From assembly GCA_037039685.1 (NCBI GenBank), contig JAWNGF010000002.1, positions 3,844,001 to 3,908,000 of the forward strand: a stretch of DNA of 64,000 nucleotides, in the 5' to 3' direction. Below, piece after piece: positions 45,216 through 56,690 of the stretch. Below the pieces are notes generated by a model. That model had not been told where the DNA came from. It did no database searches and worked only from the letters and a program-made list of their open reading frames with translations. Origin of the DNA: Ceratobasidium sp. AG-K. Taxonomy: Eukaryota > Basidiomycota > Agaricomycetes > Cantharellales > Ceratobasidiaceae. Within the stretch, counting starts at the first letter, position 1. Every line of letters starts with the position of its first letter. Both the position numbers and the translations under genes were made by a program.

Positions 45216-46740
45216 TTAGCGCCTCTCGGGCACCTTCTCATCGTCTTCATGGCGGCCGATATTAACCGTAGGGCCACCAAATCCTGTGCCACCCGAAGGT
45301 TCGTTGGCCTCTGGCGCATTATGCCTATGCCTCAAAGAGATGCTACTTCCACTTCCCGCACCGTCATACCTATTCTGGGCCACCCCGTGAGCTACAGCCT
45401 CCTCCTCCTCTCCTCTACGATGATCCCCGAACAGTACACGTTTGGCCTGGTTCCGAGGACCAGGGCCACGTTCACCAAGCCCGAAAGCCTAAATATGGCA
45501 TGAAAGACCAGGGTGGCTGTTGCAATGTCCGCGTTCTCTGGATGCTGAACGGCTGACATGTTGCCGTGGCTAAAGGTGGTCCAACGAACAATCGAGAGCG
45601 GCAAGACAAGGATAGTGTATGCGATTGGATACCAAAGCATTTTGGTTGCGTCTTGCCTAATAGCTTCCTCATCGTACCCGTCTTCACTCTGGGTATCAAC
45701 TTGGTTGGCGTATGCATTTTGTACTGTTGGGGGTGTCCAATACCACTTGTGTGATTTGAAACCATCTGAACCCAAGACGACGTTTCCTCGAAGGAGCAAG
45801 AAGAGGGGGATGTAGACGAGGAGGTTGCCAAAGCCGGCGACCCAAAGCCTAAATCATTGTTAGTGGGGCAAGCAAAAAGCAGGGTGCTACTTACCATATG
45901 TACTCGCCCGCTAGACGTTCGTTTCCATACTTGGAATTAATCCAACACCCTAGGTTCAAGGTCAAAACTTGAATACTCGGATAGGGAGTTACTCACAAAA
46001 AGGTGTGGGGGTGAAATAGCTTTCTACATTATCGTCCCCCTTCGGATGGTTTGCAAGGGCTCCAAAGTTGAACGCAAATACGAACACCCATACCGCGCCG
46101 ACAATCGCCGCGCACATCCACGAGCGGAACCGAATCCGTTGGGCATAGACCACAGTCAACCATGTGTGGATTGTGACGGCAAGGGTCCATAGCGCAACAG
46201 ACGTCTCGCCGAGGTACTGAAGCGACCCTTGTGCATCGCAAAACCCTCCGCAGTAAACTTGAGCTTCGTTGGCCCACTTGGCATCCAGCATCCCGCCGAG
46301 AGACATCAGTAGTTCACTGATGAATAGATTGAGCTGATGTATGTATGCATTAGAGCGTTCTCTTAGGGTGTCGGAATTGGACGCACCATGAATACATCTA
46401 GGTGAGAGCGGAATAGGGAACGTCGAGACGATGGGCTCCGCAAGCGGCTGCGACGGTATTTGACCTATCAATGAAGAGCGTTAGTGGGACGTTGGAGCGC
46501 GTTTTGATAAACCTTGCGTACCCAGATGATGATGAAAAGTATGATTACAGCAAAGAACGAAATACTACCGGTTTGTGCACTGAACTATAGCGCAAATGTC
46601 AACATATGCTATCGACAAAGGGGCGCTGGTGCACTCACAGCCAAACCAATAGCTTCACCAGTGGATAGGCATATATTGCACCGTGTCTGCGAGTCAATCT
46701 GTTTCGTGTCGTTTCGCGTGTTACAGTCGATGCGCCCCAT
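45216..46740 (-). pseudogene. Seven-transmembrane receptor-like protein, tail frameshifted
   Basis: Resembles fungal cAMP-receptor-like/Git3-type GPCRs that sense nutrients at the plasma membrane. From MGRIDCNTRNDTKQID (extracellular, possible N-glycosylation site NDT): TM1 GSISFFAVILFIIIW, TM2 LNLFISELLMSLGGML, TM3 SLQYLGETSVALWTLAVTIH, TM4 WMCAAIVGAVWVFVFAFNFG, TM5 LWVAGFGNLLVYIPLFLLL, TM6 LWYPIAYTILVLPLSIV, TM7 ATLVFHAIFRLSGLVNVALVLG. The third cytoplasmic loop is long and acidic (DTQSEDGYDEEAI). After VLGTRPN the homologous frame continues as LFGDHRRGEEEE to the stop at 45216-45218 only if one base is missing near 45434-45440. Without it translation ends at 45392, with the seven helices intact, so the receptor may still work. 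Confidence 0.7.
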
Positions 46741-47059
46741 TCTAGTGGGTGGTGGGTGATAGAGCTGGCCTCGCTCGCTGAGTGCAAGTATATACCAGTC
46801 ATATGGGCGCCAGGCACTGAAGAAGGGTGTTAATTGATGGACCTGATCAAAGGGCGGCTGTGCTGTGTACTCTTGACAGGCTACGCAACACGAAAGCACA
46901 CATGCTCATTTCACAACTCAGCCTCTTGTTGGCACTCGGTATTTATAACTGTCATGATTGGCGGGAAAATAGGCATTCGATGTACAAGTCCAAAGCTACA
47001 ACATCATTATAATGATCCTAGGGTAACACGGGGTCAAGGGAATTGAGTAGGCTAGGAGT
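46741..47059. other. Short intergenic region
   Basis: 319 bp between the receptor start and the PMP3 stop; nothing recognised. Confidence 0.5.
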
Positions 47060-47464
47060 TTAGTACGCAGGTACCGGTCGGCGCTCCTCGTACTTGGAGA
47101 TGATCCACCTAGGTTCGGAGTACAGGTTAGCCTCGGTCATCCACCATCATGAAACATATTCCACTTGCCAAGCGTGAATCACACCTGGGATCCATCCGAG
47201 CACCCAAAGGAGAATATTGATGAGCACGTCCGCAGAGCACCCTCGTTCTGTTGCACAGCAACAACCGGTCAGTTGATCTTCTCACCATATCGGAGCAAGC
47301 AATAAACGCACTCATAAACACAGGCAGGGGCGGTACGAGCCTGAATTTACGCCGCAACGATAAGGTCAATAACGTATACAATTGGACGAATCAAGATGGC
47401 ATGCTTACAGGGCAATAAAGTACAAAAGTACATCGCTAGTAGACGAAGGGGGACGGTTGGCCAT
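47060..47464 (-). CDS. PMP3: PMP3/UPF0057 small membrane proteolipid
   Basis: Two-helix plasma-membrane proteolipid that controls membrane potential and salt tolerance in yeast. Four exons spell MANRPPSSTSDVLLYFIAL, LVPPLPVFMKRGCSADVLIN, ILLWVLGWIPGVIHAWWIIS and KYEERRPVPAY, about 70 residues, normal for the family with a short N-terminal extension. The signature PPLPVF..GCSADVLINILLWxLGWIPGxIHAW is complete. The third intron starts with GCAAGT rather than GT: the split Trp codon TG/G works only with this GC-AG splice. Too short and too split to be visible as one open frame. Confidence 0.92.
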
Positions 47465-47790
47465 TGTGAAGTATGAGCAGGTGGCGAGTAGTGGTTCGGG
47501 ATTTAAAGGTCTCGGGGGCTGTAACACGTAGCCGGGCTGCGGAGGGCGCTGTATTTAATGGCCTGGGTGACGTGAAAGTGCCGTGAGCTGGAAATAGACA
47601 AGAATGGGGAATTCGAAATTCACAACGTCACCGCACGGCCACATTGAGTTAGCTGGGTGGTTGAGGCCGGTGGCCGAAACTTGAGTTTACAGCATGCCAA
47701 GGGGACTACCCGATTGGCTAACCGCGGCGCATACAAAGTCTCAGTGCGGGTGAAGGATTATTTAGTTTGGAGAATTGGGTTATTTCAATT

Positions 47791-48378
47791 TCACCAACTA
47801 CAGAACATGTAAATTACCAGCTCACGAATGATGTGCGTTACATTCGAACCGCGTCCAGCGACCACGACCACGCCCACTTTCTCCCCTGGCTGCATATCAC
47901 GTACCAAGCTTGAGTCACGAGTTAAACTCGTGCTTTTCTGACCGGATTCAAAGCGCAAAACACATCGTGTGTTTGGAACTTCCTCCCATTCGCTATTCGT
48001 CGGACGGGCCGTTGCGAAACGAAGCTTGGGGGGCGGGACGGAGTGGCGTCTCCCGTCTCCGAGTCGACAGTAGCGTGCGGCCTCGAACCACGCGTATGGC
48101 GAGTCAATCGTGTTCAATGACGGCCTGGTCTGAGGGAGCGATACTTCATGTTGTACCACAAATACAATCTTCTGGAGTGGTCGGTGGCCGAGAATCGGAG
48201 AACGAAGGTACAAAAGCGAGCCATTGCTTCGAGAAAAGAATTGTTGTGCAAAGGCTGGCGCATGGACGGAAATAGTTTCCAGTCGGCGCTCGTATGTTCG
48301 GCAAAAGTACTGGGCATAATTGAGAATTATGTGGGCGATTTCGAGAGGTAGATGTTTAAATTTGACGAGCAGTACCAT
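47791..48378 (-). CDS. Small conserved basidiomycete protein, single exon
   Basis: 195 residues from MVLLVKFKHLPLEIAHIILN. The opening LPLEIAHIILNYAQYF resembles the first helix of F-box-like domains. The middle has KIVFVVQHEV and SPYAWFEAARYCR; the end has PGEKVGVVVVAGRGSNV and a hydrophobic tail. I recall similar unnamed Agaricomycete proteins with a WFEA motif and a C-terminal region starting with a phrase like RLGDGR, but no function. The frame stays open upstream to 48420 without another ATG, so the ATG at 48376-48378 is used. Confidence 0.55.
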   Translation of the reverse strand: MVLLVKFKHLPLEIAHIILNYAQYFCRTYERRLETISVHAPAFAQQFFSRSNGSLLYLRSPILGHRPLQKIVFVVQHEVSLPQTRPSLNTIDSPYAWFEAARYCRLGDGRRHSVPPPKLRFATARPTNSEWEEVPNTRCVLRFESGQKSTSLTRDSSLVRDMQPGEKVGVVVVAGRGSNVTHIIRELVIYMFCSW

Positions 48379-48970
48379 GATAAGCCTCGCACGGTCCGGC
48401 GCGGGTTTCCATTTGGACACCCTAGAATGTGTATGGCGAGTCAGAACAACAATATAGGACGCAGCGGACGAGTTGTAATTTGTTTGGATGCATACCCAGC
48501 TCTTTCAGTCTGTGGCTGTGGTCGTCGTGCCGCGCGACTTGGCTGCACTGTACCGACAGCATGATGACGAAGGAGGGTGAGCGGAGAATTTTCACGTTTG
48601 CCAAAGCCGCATGGACTCTCGACTGGTCTACGAGACATCCCGGGGTGGCTACGGGACGATGGCGCAGAGTTTGTGCGCCGAAAAATACCCCAGGAACGAG
48701 GGGAAAATTGTCAAAGGGGGCAAAATGTCACGCGTTCACCCGAATTTTGCTCTGTCTGCAATATGACGAGTTGTTTGTGCGTGTCGAAGCGCAAAGGTCG
48801 AGAGCCCGCTCCACAACCAGCCGTGGATACTGGTTCAGTGCATGACGTATACGGTGATCTATCGCAGCCGAGAAGGTTGACGTAGATCACAGAAAAATAA
48901 GCATTCAATAGATTAGTGTAGATATGCATAAGCCAGGTTACGAGATACAAACATTATTGGCGAAAGCTCT
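48379..48970. other. Intergenic, nothing recognised
   Basis: About 590 bp. Overlapping short open frames on both strands are mutually exclusive and have no family resemblance. Confidence 0.5.
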
Positions 48971-50430
48971 TTATTGAAAAATTAGCCGGTTCCAGACTCC
49001 AAATAGTGCTCTAGCGGGACTTAGTGTATGCGGCCAAATGACCACTCCAGCGAGGCCGCGTTCGAGCCACGCCTCTGCCATCATCATTGCAGGCAAGACG
49101 ACCCATGCAAAAACCCACAATGTCATAAGGCGATGCTGGGATCCACTAGGGGTTTGATTCGCATCCGTTGCCGAGCCATTAGCGTTGTCGTTGACATGCT
49201 TTTCAGCAGCATCATTACGCGCCTCAGACTTGTCATCCAATTTGTCGAGTCCAAGCACGTTTTCGAGGATTAGTCCGACACCCTGGAGCAGGAAGTACCC
49301 CGTCACGCGTCGAAAGTCTACTCCTTGGCCCATACCCCACATGCCGAGGTCGTGTAATAGCCCAGACAGGAGGAACACACCCATCACGCCACCTACGCGC
49401 ATACCTGCGGTCGAAGCACCAACTAATGCACCAACGTATCCACCTAGGACACACCCGGGTTTCCCTCCTGCAACCCAGAAGTTCCGCCTAAACACCGAGT
49501 GCCATCGACGTGACCAGAAATTGCGGAGAGATGTCGCAGTGAGGGGGTTGTCAAATAGCGGAGGCCATTCCCTTTTCAATTGAGTTGGTGAAAGAGAATA
49601 CGAAGTGAGAGGCGCGAATAGCAAGGTGCATAAGTAGTGCATAGCAGACATCGAGTTCCATATAACCAGTCCGACTAAGAAAGTAATAGGGACCGCTGTA
49701 AGCACAGGATACGGGAGGTGAAGTTTCAGGGTGGGCGTAATAGTGAGGGACGATCGGAAAATAGTGTCTCCTTGGGGGGTTCCAAGCGCGCCGATGTTTT
49801 CTATGATCGCGTGGCAAGTGTCATAAACGAGTAGGTGTTTAACCAGTCGATACAATGTATCGGCGTAAAATTGCAAGCGCGAAGAGCTGCCTCGGGTGTC
49901 GTAAGGTGTAAAGCACGGACTGTCGTTGTTCCAGTGCTAAAAAATGGCGGTATCAGCCGAGAACACAACAAGCAAAGGGGATTGAACACACCAGACATCT
50001 AATATCAAATAAATACCCAACGGTATTGACCAGACAATTCACACATAAAATATCTTGTTTTCCACAGCCTGGTTTCCCGTCGTATGTTGGTGGCTTTTCC
50101 AGAAATGTTATTTCGACCAGTTTCATGAATATAGTGAAACCTATGGCACAAGTTCCAAAGTTGAAAGTATTGAGCCAAGGGTCCGAGAGCGCAAAGTCTG
50201 TACACAGGTGCCATGCCGAAGCGAGTGCGAACGGAATGAGCCATAGGCGAAAAGTAAACAGGCGTGGGTTTACAGTCGCATAGGCCGTAAGGGTTATAAT
50301 TGCATTTAGTAATAGTAGCGGTGTTAGGTGTAGCTCTTGACGCGTCGCAGGCTGTGTTGTGTGTCACCGAGATTAGAAAGTTGAGATATAAAACATGCTG
50401 CACGGTCTTGAGACTTACATCGGGGCCCAT
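48971..50430 (-). CDS. Wax-synthase-like membrane acyltransferase, copy 1
   Basis: Membrane-bound O-acyltransferase-like enzyme (wax synthase domain), transferring acyl groups to alcohols in the ER; fungal members often modify terpenoids or lipids. MGPD is spliced to ATRQELHLTPLLLLNAIITL. Membrane segments follow (LWLIPFALASAWHLC, FGTCAIGFTIFMKLVE, VLTAVPITFLVGLVIW, VGGVMGVFLLSGLLHDL, VFAWVVLPAMMMAEAW). The catalytic-type motifs FWSRRWHSVFRRNFW and SGLLHDLGMWGMGQG are present. A junction CLHWNNDSPCFTPYDTRG restores the third exon. An internal polar stretch (DDKSEARNDAAEKH) separates the last helices. About 440 residues. It lies 0.5 kb from a tandem paralogue on the same strand. Confidence 0.8.
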
Positions 50431-50968
50431 TGGAATAGTTTGAATCTTATTGTGTGGCTAATAGGTGGTGTTCGTGTCGAAACCCGAGTTTGGAGGGAGT
50501 GGATAGTGTCAGACGTGGCTCGGTCTGTTCCGAACAAGTTGCTCGACTCGGAGTTAAACCGAGCCGATTACGTCACCTATAGGGTTCATACAGACGCATA
50601 CATGCTCGTGTTCCATCCGGGTTTGTATGAACGGTCGAGAGGCCGCTGATGGACTTGATTCAGAAGATTCTACTCGACGTGAACGGGGATATGCCCGGAC
50701 GGGCCCTTGGAAACATTTAGGCACATCGGTGTAGCGTACCCGGCACCAGATTTCCATTCCAGTAGTAACACAAATGAATGGTTCCCCAAACAAAAAAGTT
50801 ACCACATATAATGGGGAAAATCAGAGGACAAAGATTATGGAATGTCTACAGGTCTGTAGATAAACAGCTGAATGTTTAGGTGGCTACTAATAGTGAATGG
50901 TAATAGGGTCTAAGTATGAATTGTGTAACTGTGCCATGTTTGCTGGTTAACCCCGGGTGAGTTTGCGA
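50431..50968. other. Intergenic between tandem wax-synthase genes
   Basis: About 540 bp; promoter of copy 1 and terminator of copy 2. No gene recognised. Confidence 0.5.
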
Positions 50969-52329
50969 TCAAAGGTAAGTTAGTAGCTGGAGGCAGGCGT
51001 TCAAACTGCCAAATAACCCTCGGCGAGCCCAGGCGTCTGCCATCAGGGTCGCAGGGACTACAATCCAGAAGGCTGTCCAGACTAATCCTAAGCCATTGTC
51101 GACCAGCGAGGTCTTCCGAGGGACTCGCGCGAGCTTGGGATATCCCGTAATTGACGCCTTCAGGTTGATCTTGTCGTGATCGCCCATGTCGACGGTTTCA
51201 ATCCAGATATCCACGTCAAAGGTTTTTTCGAGCAACACGATGACTCCCTGGAGTACAAAGTAGCCAGTGACGCGCGAAAACTCCATCCCTTGACCCATAC
51301 ACCACATCGACAAGTCGTGCAGCAAGCCCGAGACTAGAAAGACGCCCATTACAGCACCTATGCTGCTGCCTAGTTTCCAACCCACTTTTCCGCCGGTGGA
51401 ACAAAAACCGTGGCGGAGAACAGAATGCCATTGGTGAGACCAAAAATCGCTGACCGAGCATGCGAGCAGGGGGTTCCCGAAGAGAGGCGGCCAGGACTTG
51501 GCTGGATTTGAGTAGAATGGGGCGAGGAAAAAAGTTGTGGTCAGATGAATGGTCATGAGTGCGTGGTAAGCCATCAGGCCGACAAGGGTTGAGACGAAAC
51601 AAGCAGTGAAGAATGGTGGGATTGGAATAGAATGAATGGGAAAGGGAATATGCGTCCAGACAAAGATTGTTCCGCCAGATACTGTGCCCACTGCGCCTAC
51701 TGACGAGACTACGACATGTGTAAGGCCATAAAGGAAAGTGTGTTTCACTGTCAGAAGCAGCGTGTCGACTTCAAAGTCAAATAGGGTTGTGGCATCTCTG
51801 GTTTCTACAGGAAGAGGACAATCATGACCAAAATTCCATTGCTATGGCAGTCGTACAGTGTTAGTTATTATAAAGATAGGTACCAAGGACTCACCAGCCC
51901 ACGAAGATCAAGCGAATAGTCAATCGCATCCAATAACTGTCTGAGTGATAACAGTGACCAGCGAGGACAGTCAGCCTCTGATTTTCGTCGGAGCGGCTGT
52001 TTCAGGGTTGCTATATCAGCCAACTTCATGGCTAAAGTGCACCCGCCCGCTCCGAAGAAAAAGTTCCAGACGTTGAACCGAGGGTCCCGGATGGCATAGC
52101 TTGTGCAGGTATCCCAGATAGCGAACAAGGCAATAGGCACAAATATGTTTCGGTATGGGAATAGCCTCTTGTTAATCGAGTAGTATACCACGAGGAAATA
52201 TATGGACAACGGGGCAACAAGAGCGGATATTGTTAGTGGTCGCCTCGATTCAACCTAAAATGTTAGGAATGAAATATGAGACGGATGCGTTTTTAAATCA
52301 TGAGCAAAGGTTGTACTCACGTCTGACAT
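50969..52329 (-). CDS. Wax-synthase-like membrane acyltransferase, copy 2
   Basis: Tandem paralogue of the preceding gene. MSD is spliced to VESRRPLTISALVAPLSIYF. The second exon carries LFPYRNIFVPIALFAIWDTC and NVWNFFFGAGGCTLAMKLAD; then LDLRGL is joined to QWNFGHDCPLP. The third exon contains FWSHQWHSVLRHGF (acyltransferase motif, with His where copy 1 has FWSRRWH), VSGLLHDLSMWCMGQGMEF and FWIVVPATLMADAWARRG. About 410 residues with several membrane helices and no break. The start lies only 115 bp from the divergent MTR3 gene, so the two share a promoter region. Confidence 0.8.
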
Positions 52330-52444
52330 GGCCTTGTGGTAGAAACGGTAAAAAGAGCGGATTTCCCCCCAACGTGGTACACTTCAACTTCGGAGATAAG
52401 CAAATAAGCTAAGCGCTGGTCTGGACCTTTTCTTGGTCTCAACC
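52330..52444. promoter_or_regulatory. Compact bidirectional promoter region
   Basis: Only 115 bp separate the ATG codons of wax-synthase copy 2 (minus) and MTR3 (plus), so both promoters and 5' leaders must overlap or lie within it. No TATA box was seen. Confidence 0.6.
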
Positions 52445-53447
52445 ATGGCGCAACACTCAAATTTCGACAGACGCCGAATAAACGGACCTGAATCAAGTTC
52501 TCACCCTATATTTGAGGACGACGAGACAGATGGGCCTTCCAAGGTTGCTCGTGTCTCTCGACAGAACGACGAGATTCGTCCGATTTGTGAGTATTTAGTG
52601 CATGAACCCGCTCCGGTACTTATTCCTCAGTCCTCCAACTGGGTCTTGTTAGCCAAGCGAATGGGTCGGCTTACATCGAAACGGATAAAACGAAGGTAGC
52701 TGTTGCAGTGTGAGTGTTCAATTGGAGATGAAGATACCGTTCTAACCCCAGATAGATACGGTCCGCGAGAAATTAAAGCAGGGTCGTCCTACAATGAAAC
52801 CGGTCGGCTGAAAGTCGAGGTTAAATTCTCCCCATTCTCTTGTACACGAAGAAGGGCGCCCATTCGAGTATGTTTGTTGTGGATATGATTGACATGGTCC
52901 CTCACACTTTCACCTGCACCAGGACGCAGAATCTCCCACATTAGCCTCCCAGATCCACCAATCCATTGTGCCCGCCGTGCGACTGGAGCTCTTCCCTAAA
53001 TCCCAGATAGACGTGTACGTGCATATCCTAGAGGTCGATGGCATAGAGTCATGTGTAGCCGCCGCGGCTACAGCTGCAAGTGCTGCACTGGCTGACGCAG
53101 GGGTCGACATGCTTGGGCTCGCGATCAGCTGCACGACTGCTATCAACAACTCGCTAGGATCACAACTAGAAGCACTTATAGATCCTGATGGGAAAGAGGT
53201 AGAAGCTGCCCGAGGATTCATCACAGTAACATGTTTACCTGCGCTGGGTACCGTTACAAATGTCGTTCAGTCTGGGCTGATTCAGGCAGGCGAAGTGATC
53301 AGCGTAAGTTCGCCATTTTGAGTACTGGTGACCTACTCTAACAACATCGTTTAGTGTATCGACATTTGTACAAAGCAGTGCGAGGATATCCACTTTGTAG
53401 TAGCCCAGTCCTTGCTAGAGTCCGCTCAGGCTCGAAACCCAAAATAA
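52445..53447 (+). CDS. MTR3: Exosome RNase PH-like subunit MTR3/EXOSC6
   Basis: Structural subunit of the nine-protein ring of the RNA exosome, acting in nuclear and cytoplasmic 3'-5' RNA decay. From MAQHSNFDRRRINGPE: IRPIFLQTGLVSQANGSAYIET, VAVAVYGPREI, GRLKVEVKFSPFSC, then VPAVRLELFPKSQIDVYVHI, LEVDGIESCVAAAATAAS and ALADAGVDMLGLAIS. These are the RNase PH fold landmarks in the MTR3 arrangement. Five or six exons are joined by short introns; the stop TAA is at 53445-53447. About 275 residues, normal. RRP41 or RRP46 are the alternatives; the RRINGP opening and GLVSQANGSAY favour MTR3. Confidence 0.82.
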
Positions 53448-53561
53448 TACACCAATACTCTGACCACTACTCCGAGTGAGGAATAAGCGAATGTGTGTAT
53501 TATCGACACAAATCGATATTAGTAAGGCATGGTGTTTACGATTTAGCGCATCTAATCTGCT

Positions 53562-55605
53562 TCACACAGATATTGCAGACTTTTTAGGAATACACTCCTT
53601 CTCCCAGTCATCAGGTGTGAGTTTTCGAACATGTTCTTGAAATGCAGCCAAGGTGCAAAACTCGGGAGAACCGGGCAAATGGTCGCCTTCTGCTGCACAG
53701 GCCGGGAGGGCGAGATTACGGTTTTGATAACGCATGCGGACAACTGAACGAGTATCAGCTCTATGAAGAGGCCCCGAGAAATCCGACTCACATCGTTTGG
53801 CTACTGGCTTTTGAGCAAACACCCCAAGCGAAAACACCGATGGCGCGGGTTGTGGTATATTCTCGCCAAAGAGCTCGAATGTGATGGACGCTGTAAAATC
53901 CGGCCAACTAGCAGGGAGCAGTAAATAAACACTAATAATCTTGATAGTATTGATTCTAAGACCTACCGGTTATCGAATACGTCAAGTGTCGTACACAATC
54001 CAGCTAACGTAGTGTCATGACACGCAAGGACCCGTATTTTGGGTGTGATTGTATTGTTCACGACGGCACTCATGCTATCAGACATTTCTGACATCAGGCG
54101 GCCCATGGCGAGACGGCGGAATTCATGGTCTTTGTCTGGACAGGTGCTCTAGTCAGTAATAATGGCGTGGCATTAAAAGAGCAGCCTTACAGCCACGAAA
54201 CCACTCGTCGCAAACAGCGCTTTCCTGGAGAACGAATTATTGGTTTAATTGCAAAGCAGGAGAAGAATGCGACTCACCATGACGCTAACGATATCTGGGT
54301 CGTGGAATTCGGGAGGCACACGGATGCCGTGGGCATCTGCTGCTCGAACTGTGTCTAGTATTCCGGAAAGACGTGGTTTTCCGTCCTAATATTGGACCAT
54401 GAGGGGCTAATGATAGTTGGATCCATAACCGTGACCTACTATTCTAATCGGATTCCCACCAATGTACTTGGATAGTTTGGAGTCGAGCGGTTCGAGTTTG
54501 GGTATGTTATCCTTTGCAGCCGCTAATCGAGAGCAAGGATGAGAAATATCCAGTATATAATGCCAATAAACGTACCGATGTTGAATGCTATTGCGAGCTC
54601 TGCTAACCTAGCACACGCCCCAGTGTTTCCAACTAAGTTTTCATTTCCAGGATGTCTATAATATCTTCTCTTCAGTTACCAACGCGCCCGTAAGATGGAA
54701 TATCGCACTATTACCTTGCTCGTACACGAGGGGTGAAACCTTTTTCGATCTTCGAAGTAGGATATAGCCCGTGTACAACTTGCTGAAGTGATTCAATTGT
54801 GCGAGGCATGTTGGTTGACCTAAGGCAAAATTTTAGTGTAGTTCTGTCACGAACTCAATCGAATAATTACCGGAAGTAGGCAGTATCGTGCGAATCAAGT
54901 TTCTCAGGTAGAAGCCCTAGTCTAATGAATGGATAAGCGGGCGGAAACTTAACAAAAGATAGATACATACCTGTCAACATACAACTTTCGTAGCTCCTTT
55001 CCCACTTGCAGCGTAGACTTGATTTATGCTTTAATATACTGTTGGGAATTTACGTGACAGGCCAAGTACCTTTCGTCCGAGGTCTGTTAGTTCTCCTGGC
55101 GCGCTAGACTGGACATGAGCACTACCAGCAACCGTTGCTGCATTTACGCACCACTCCCCCTCTTCCGAGTATCCGTCTCCACGTTCAGAGAGCCTCAACA
55201 CCTCCAAGGTCTCGGACACATTGTTATCCCCCATAACGGCAGCCTTGAATTGCCGGGCGACCTTGCAGGCATTCCAGAACCCAGGGATGCTGGCTGGAGG
55301 ATCAGTCATTCGAATTCCAACAGGTGTGCGTTCGCCTGATATTCACAATGGTGTCAATTCTTAACGCGTTACTGGGTCAAAGGCTAACCATGTCTGACAT
55401 AGACGTGCACCTGTTCCAGTTTGAGGTTCGAGGGTGCGGCGTCGTACTCTCGTTCACTTATTAGTCCCATGGTTGTCGGGACGATATCGCTGTCCAAATG
55501 TATGTCAAAGGCCTGCTGTTCCTGTGCAAGGGTTTCGAGAAACGATGTCGGTAGGCTGGTAGCAAGAAGGAAAATGTAAAGCGTTCGAGGCCCAGAAAAG
55601 TACAT
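53562..55605 (-). CDS. Histidine acid phosphatase (branch 2 histidine phosphatase)
   Basis: Phosphomonoesterase that works through a phosphohistidine; probably secretory or membrane-anchored, since it opens with MYFSGPRTLYIFLLATSLPTS. The catalytic motif is VRHGERTPVGIRM, split by intron 1. Next come MTDPPASIPGFWNACK, GELTDLGRKSTLQVGKELRKLY, STNMPRTIESLQQVVHGLYP, HPGNENLVGNTGACARLAELAI and the second catalytic motif ACHDTTLAGL. The C-terminal exon has MRYQNRNLALPACAAEGDHL, GSPEFCTLAAF and the end PKKSAISV. About ten exons read through without a break. The Cys pairs near the C-terminus suggest disulfides. The substrate is not evident. Confidence 0.82.
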
Positions 55606-56151
55606 CCAAATACGCTTGATAGCGAGAGAAAGTGTTTCCAGATTCGAACGTGAGTCAAAGGGGAAAAGCCAGAATAATAGTGCCTGATATCGGCGTTCAC
55701 GGAAAAGAACTTAGATGGCAAACGCGTTGCCGAGTTCGAAATTGGCTTTCGGAAACAAATCAGGACACAGATATTATGCCGGTTGCACCCTCAGCGCTTA
55801 TTTTTGGGACACCATTAGTCGATAGTATACTCCTGAGGTCAGGAGGGTCCTTGGACGCGTAGCCTGGTGTTTGGAATGGGTTTGTCTATTCCTTCATTCA
55901 TGCGCATAGAGTGATTCTCTAGGTATAATGGTGCTAAACTCTGGGCGGACGTAACACAGGCGGGAGACTTCCCCATGACCCCATGTAAGATATTCACAAA
56001 GCGGCATTGGTCTCCACGCCTATTCCAAGGTTTCGTACCCAGGATCGCAGCCAGCCCGTACTGTCCCCTCGGGTGGCCTTGGGTGGAGGTGTGGAAGATG
56101 GTTGTTGAGGGCCTTGGAATGTGGTGAGTCTGAAGTTACATAAAGTCCGGC
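55606..56151. other. Intergenic, nothing recognised
   Basis: 546 bp between two minus-strand genes; no gene or clear core promoter seen. Confidence 0.5.
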
Positions 56152-56690
56152 CTACTCACCAGGACCCACAAGCATTTCCCTCAGTGAGACAGACACCTTT
56201 TTCGACAGTGGGCCCAAGAATATGGACGCTGTCCCCCAGACCGCTCCTTGAAATAGGGGCGACATGACCTGCCAAACACGTTATCCTCGCTGTATTGTAC
56301 TTGACCCGGCTAACATACCTGATCTCTAAGCGTTACCCAGAAAATCTTTCCCCATTCGATGTTCTCTGGTGTCCCGTATCTCGAAACTCTCGCGTCTCGG
56401 CTTACAACGTCGAGCCCAATAGGCTTAGCCAACGCAGTTCCTCCCACCTCCGGGTTCTCGACAGTTCCCCGTCCTGTTGGCTTTTCTCCAGCATTTGGTT
56501 CATCCGCTCGAACATGTACAAAGGGCTTTATGGATAAAAGATACGACTGCTCGAAGCGTAGATCCGGAAGAGCACGAATTGGAAGCGCACTGGAGTGTGA
56601 GGTTTCGTATACCGCCTCTCCACGGGTCCTTGGCTGGGGTTTCCGGCCGAACTCTGGCAAGTGAGAAGGATCAAGCGAAGTCATGGTCAA
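56152..56690 (-). CDS. DUF1770/ATG43-like small membrane protein
   Basis: Two exons, about 160 residues. A disordered start (MTMTSLDPSHLPEFGRKPQP) leads to LPDLRFEQSYLLSIKPFVHV, which I recognise as the hallmark of the DUF1770 family, called Atg43 in fission yeast, where it is a mitophagy receptor. The C-terminal part has WGKIFWVTLRDQ spliced to VMSPLFQGAVWGTASIFLGP, a likely membrane helix, ending LVGPGE. Intron at 56276-56318. The assignment rests on memory of this motif. It is divergent from the ornithine carrier gene, 260 bp away, so both may be mitochondrial. Confidence 0.6.

Noticed and set aside
45400..45440. Explaining the receptor tail shift by an intron (GTGTAC to TCGTAG)
   Set aside because: It would be about 25 nt, too short, and splicing it does not restore the downstream conserved frame.
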